From DATLAN01 sp035527455 (GTDB lineage: Bacteria; Planctomycetota; Planctomycetia; Pirellulales; Thermoguttaceae), in assembly GCA_035527455.1 (NCBI GenBank), contig DATLAN010000557.1:1-8104 (forward strand): a stretch of 8,104 nucleotides of DNA, written 5' to 3'. Positions 5,975-8,104 of this stretch are shown one piece after another. Numbering within the stretch: the stretch's first letter is position 1; every line of letters starts with the position of its first letter. Below the pieces are notes generated by a model. It ran no database searches. It saw only the letters and a list, made by a program, of their open reading frames with translations, and had not been told where the DNA came from. A program made the translations under genes and the position numbers.

Positions 5975-6748
5975 ATGCCGACGGTAACGATCGACGACAA
6001 ACAGTATCCGGCGCAACAGGGGGAGACCATCCTCGAGGTGGCCCGCCGCGCCGGTATCTGGATACCGACCTTGTGTCACCATCCGTCGCTGGAGCCTTAT
6101 GCCTCGTGCCGGATCTGCGTGGTGGAGATCGACCGCGGCGGTTGGTCGCAGGTGGTGACCTCGTGCAATTATCCGATCCGGGGCGATTTGACCGTTCGGG
6201 TGAACTCGCAGCGGGCGGTACGCGCCCGCCAAGGCATCATGCAACTCCTTCTCGCCCGCGCTCCCGAAAGCCCGGAACTCCGCGATTTGGCGGCGCGCAT
6301 GGGAATGCCGGAAGGCACGCCCTATCCGACGGTCACCGAGGCGCAGCGGAACTGCATTCTCTGCGGCCTTTGCGTGCGCGTCTGCGAGGAAAAGATAGGG
6401 GCCTCGGCGATTTCCCTGGTGGGGCGGGGAGTGGAACGCTCGGTCGCTGCGCCGTTCCGGATGCCGTCGGAAGACTGCATCGGCTGCGGCGCGTGCGCCG
6501 CCGTGTGCCCGGTCGGTACGATCGTCGTCAGAACTCACGAGAACGACGTGGAGATTTCGCCGTTCAAGAGTCGTGTGAAGCTGATCCGTTGCCGGGAGTG
6601 CGGAAAGGCCATCGGGAGCGAGCTGGTCAAGCAGGCTCTCTGCCGGCGCGGCGGATCCACGGTCATGGAAATGCTCGCCGGCGCGGATTTCTGCCCGCGG
6701 TGCAAACGAAAGAATGTGGCAAGAAAACTGACGGTCCTCGAAACATAG
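5975..6748 (+). CDS. HydA/HoxU-like iron-sulfur subunit without hydrogenase domain
   Basis: A 257-residue iron-sulfur protein related to the N-terminal part of HydA/NuoG and to HoxU. Residues 3-80 are a plant-type [2Fe-2S] domain with ligands C34, C45, C48 and C64 in the NuoG-like pattern C-x10-C-x2-C-x15-C. Two [4Fe-4S] motifs follow: C127-x2-C130-x2-C133-x3-C137 and C168-x2-C171-x2-C174-x3-C178-Pro. The His/Cys-ligated [4Fe-4S] motif normally found after the [2Fe-2S] domain is not seen: the corresponding helix reads RQGIMQLLLARAPESPELR with no His or Cys. There is no H-cluster domain. The C-terminus instead has two CxxC pairs (C206/C209 and C240/C243), possibly a zinc ribbon or an added cluster. 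It probably wires HydBC to another enzyme. ATG 5975 is used because AGGA lies seven bases upstream; a TTG at 5939 would add 12 acidic residues without support. Confidence 0.88.
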   Translation: MPTVTIDDKQYPAQQGETILEVARRAGIWIPTLCHHPSLEPYASCRICVVEIDRGGWSQVVTSCNYPIRGDLTVRVNSQRAVRARQGIMQLLLARAPESPELRDLAARMGMPEGTPYPTVTEAQRNCILCGLCVRVCEEKIGASAISLVGRGVERSVAAPFRMPSEDCIGCGACAAVCPVGTIVVRTHENDVEISPFKSRVKLIRCRECGKAIGSELVKQALCRRGGSTVMEMLAGADFCPRCKRKNVARKLTVLET

Positions 6749-6767
6749 CTCGAATCGACGACGCAAG

Positions 6768-6772
6768 AGGAG
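6768..6772 (+). promoter_or_regulatory. ribosome binding site of acsB
   Basis: AGGAG in a purine-rich stretch, nine bases before ATG 6782. A second ATG at 6775 sits only two bases after this site and opens an out-of-frame reading that is a shadow of acsB. Confidence 0.65.
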
Positions 6773-6781
6773 ATATGCGGA

Positions 6782-8104
6782 ATGTCCAAACAAGTGTTTA
6801 CCCAAGTGATCCGCGGCGCGCACCAGTGGGTCAAGCAGGCCGAAGAAGGTCTGGAGCAAGCGCTCGCCAAGCACGGCCCCGACACGCCGATCGGCTGGTC
6901 GGATTATACGGCGTATAATCTGCCGATGTCCTACGCCCTGATGGGATTGGAGGTCAAGACGCTCGGCGACCTGAAGCCCCAGGTGGAACACGCCCGAGAA
7001 CTGCTCCGGCCGGTGCCGACGGACGAACTGTGGCTGCCGTACCTGGGCGACGGGTTGGACGCCGGGGCGGCCACGATGCTTGCCCAGGAGGCGTTGGTCG
7101 CCCTGCGGACCTGCAACGGCCACCAGATGCCGCCCGGCTGGCAGGGGTTCATCTCCGATACGATCATGCGGGAGTTGGGCATCCAGTTGGTCGACGGCCG
7201 GATGCCCGGCTTCTCGGTGCTCCTCGGCCCGGCGCCTACCACCGAGATCGCGGTCCACACGGTTCGGGAACTCCAGAAGCGGGCCATCCTCACGTTCCTT
7301 TGTGCCAACCGTGACGGGAAGACCGCCCGGGAGCAGATGGTCGAGGGCGGCGTGTTCAAGGACGACGCTCCGCTGGAGGAGTGTTGGGACCTTTACGTCG
7401 TTCCGGTCGGGCCCGATACGCTCGACGGCATCTACGTGTTGAACTGGTCGATCCGCAGCGCGTTGACCTTCGGCAACCACAAACGGGGCGAGTCGCGGAA
7501 GTGCCTCGACTACACCAAGCGGCGAATCCACGCCTTCGGGATCACCTTCGGGGAGATTCCCGACGATTGGTACGCGATGGGTGCCGGGGCGATCCTGATG
7601 GGCTATCCGGTCATTTCCGACTCGCGGACGACGCCCGAGATCCGCCCCACCGGCGTGACCGTCCGCGAAGCGATCGTGGTCGAGACCGACGCGGAGAAGC
7701 TGGTGCCCACCTGCATCGACACGCGGGCGGTGAAGGTGAAGATCGAGAAGATCGACATTCCCGTCGGTTTCGCCGCGGCCTTCGAGGGCGAACGGGTCCG
7801 CAAGGACGACATGCACGTGCAGTTCGGCTTCAAGTACTCCGACGCCGTGGAATACGCCCATACGGTCGATACGGCCGACATCCAGGACGGCGACGTGGAA
7901 CTGATCGGGCCGGACATCGACTCGATCGAGCCGGGCGGAGCCATGCCGCTGGCCATCGAGGTCCTGCTGGCCGGGCGGAAGATGCAGCGCGACTTCGACG
8001 GCATCATGGAGCGGCAGATCCACCTCTATCTGAGCCACGCGATGGGCTTCATGCACACCGGCCAGCGCGATCAGCTCTGGTGCCGGATCAGCAAGAAGGC
8101 CTTC
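6782..8104 (+). CDS. acsB: acetyl-CoA synthase (CODH/ACS alpha subunit), 3'-truncated
   Basis: First 441 residues of AcsB, which condenses CO, a corrinoid-borne methyl group and CoA to acetyl-CoA; complete proteins are about 730 residues. It aligns by eye along its whole length with the Moorella enzyme: KHGPDTPIGWSDYTAYNLP near 30-48, PPGWQGFISDTIMRELGIQ, RRIHAFG, AAFEGERVRKDDM (near 334), IGPDID (375-380) and GRKMQRDFDGIMERQIH, ending at HTGQRDQLWCRISK (from 425). The presence of the N-terminal CODH-contacting and CO-tunnel domain shows a bacterial ACS rather than archaeal CdhC, which lacks it. The A-cluster cysteines lie in the C-terminal third, beyond the window, so catalytic integrity cannot be judged. 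The ATG at 6782 has AGGAG nine bases upstream; an ATG at 6775 is too close to that site and is out of frame. The frame runs open to the window end. Confidence 0.97.
   Translation, partial: MSKQVFTQVIRGAHQWVKQAEEGLEQALAKHGPDTPIGWSDYTAYNLPMSYALMGLEVKTLGDLKPQVEHARELLRPVPTDELWLPYLGDGLDAGAATMLAQEALVALRTCNGHQMPPGWQGFISDTIMRELGIQLVDGRMPGFSVLLGPAPTTEIAVHTVRELQKRAILTFLCANRDGKTAREQMVEGGVFKDDAPLEECWDLYVVPVGPDTLDGIYVLNWSIRSALTFGNHKRGESRKCLDYTKRRIHAFGITFGEIPDDWYAMGAGAILMGYPVISDSRTTPEIRPTGVTVREAIVVETDAEKLVPTCIDTRAVKVKIEKIDIPVGFAAAFEGERVRKDDMHVQFGFKYSDAVEYAHTVDTADIQDGDVELIGPDIDSIEPGGAMPLAIEVLLAGRKMQRDFDGIMERQIHLYLSHAMGFMHTGQRDQLWCRISKKAF
6902..6920 (+). repeat. AT-rich 19-base palindrome near the 5' end of acsB
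   Basis: GATTATACG (6902-6910) and CGTATAATC (6912-6920) are perfect 9-base arms around one central base, about 120 bases into acsB. They encode D-Y-T-A-Y-N, part of a conserved ACS segment, using AT-ending codons unlike the surrounding gene. It has the form of a dimeric-protein operator, but the coding constraint may explain it. Confidence 0.35.

Noticed and set aside
6052..6067. Inverted repeat CGGTATC-TG-GATACCG in the HydA-like gene
   Set aside because: Arms of seven with a two-base gap cannot form a good hairpin, and the bases encode the conserved G-I-W-I-P-T of the [2Fe-2S] fold. Probably coincidence, although the ATA codon is uncommon here.
6775..6918. Open frame from the ATG at 6775 overlapping the acsB start
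   Set aside because: The ribosome binding site is only two bases away, the product is a low-complexity Arg/Ala/Gly peptide, and the acsB ATG at 6782 has correct spacing and full homology from its first residues.
3938..8056. A 1372-codon open frame on the minus strand covering hydB, the HydA-like gene and acsB
   Set aside because: It is in exact antisense register with three genes that share one frame. It stays open because those genes contain no TTA, CTA or TCA codons, which are rare in high-GC genomes. Its translation is rich in Arg, His, Asp, Leu and Val with no recognisable motif, and the sense strand encodes clear conserved proteins.
1..8104. CRISPR arrays, tRNA/rRNA genes, transposases, integrases, attachment sites
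   Set aside because: None seen. Coding regions fill nearly the whole window, and no spaced direct repeats, cloverleaf sequences or mobile-element proteins were recognised on either strand.

Overview
The window is a single, tightly packed, co-directional (+ strand) block of a high-GC anaerobe. It holds nine genes and no gap longer than about 50 bases. It belongs to a Wood-Ljungdahl (reductive acetyl-CoA) locus. The left edge is the C-terminal half of a Ni-type carbon monoxide dehydrogenase (CooS/AcsA). The right edge is the N-terminal ~440 residues of a bacterial-type acetyl-CoA synthase (AcsB). Between them lie a CooF-like four-cluster ferredoxin, a small thioredoxin-fold [2Fe-2S] ferredoxin, a PAS-domain protein, a SpoIIE/PP2C-type phosphatase with an extra C-terminal domain, and three subunits (HydC/NuoE, HydB/NuoF and a HydA-like [2Fe-2S]/2x[4Fe-4S] protein) resembling the core of electron-bifurcating NADH/ferredoxin oxidoreductases.

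Layout: 1-927 CODH (5' truncated); 951-1466 CooF-like; 1514-1780 small ferredoxin; 1811-2329 PAS protein, whose stop overlaps the start of the SpoIIE phosphatase (2326-3477); 3531-4073 HydC, whose stop overlaps the start of HydB (4070-5938); 5975-6748 HydA-like; 6782 to the end AcsB (3' truncated). Spacings of -4 to ~50 bases and the absence of a convincing terminator or promoter suggest one transcript.

How the parts may work together: CODH reduces CO2 to CO and AcsB joins CO, a methyl group and CoA into acetyl-CoA. This needs low-potential electrons, which the CooF-like protein could carry. The HydBC pair has the FMN/NADH site and the extra C-terminal clusters typical of bifurcating enzymes. 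Its HydA-like partner lacks the H-cluster hydrogenase domain, so the visible genes make an NAD(H)/ferredoxin module with no hydrogenase of its own. An NADH-to-ferredoxin link to CODH/ACS, or to another Wood-Ljungdahl enzyme outside the window, is an inference. The ferredoxin/PAS/SpoIIE trio resembles what I recall beside bifurcating [FeFe]-hydrogenase genes and looks like a redox-sensing regulatory module.

Organism: a strict anaerobe with high GC, GTG starts and a bacterial ACS (N-terminal CODH-binding region present, unlike archaeal CdhC). Phylum cannot be fixed from the sequence alone; a Planctomycetota/Phycisphaerae- or Omnitrophota-like uncultured lineage is a low-confidence guess.
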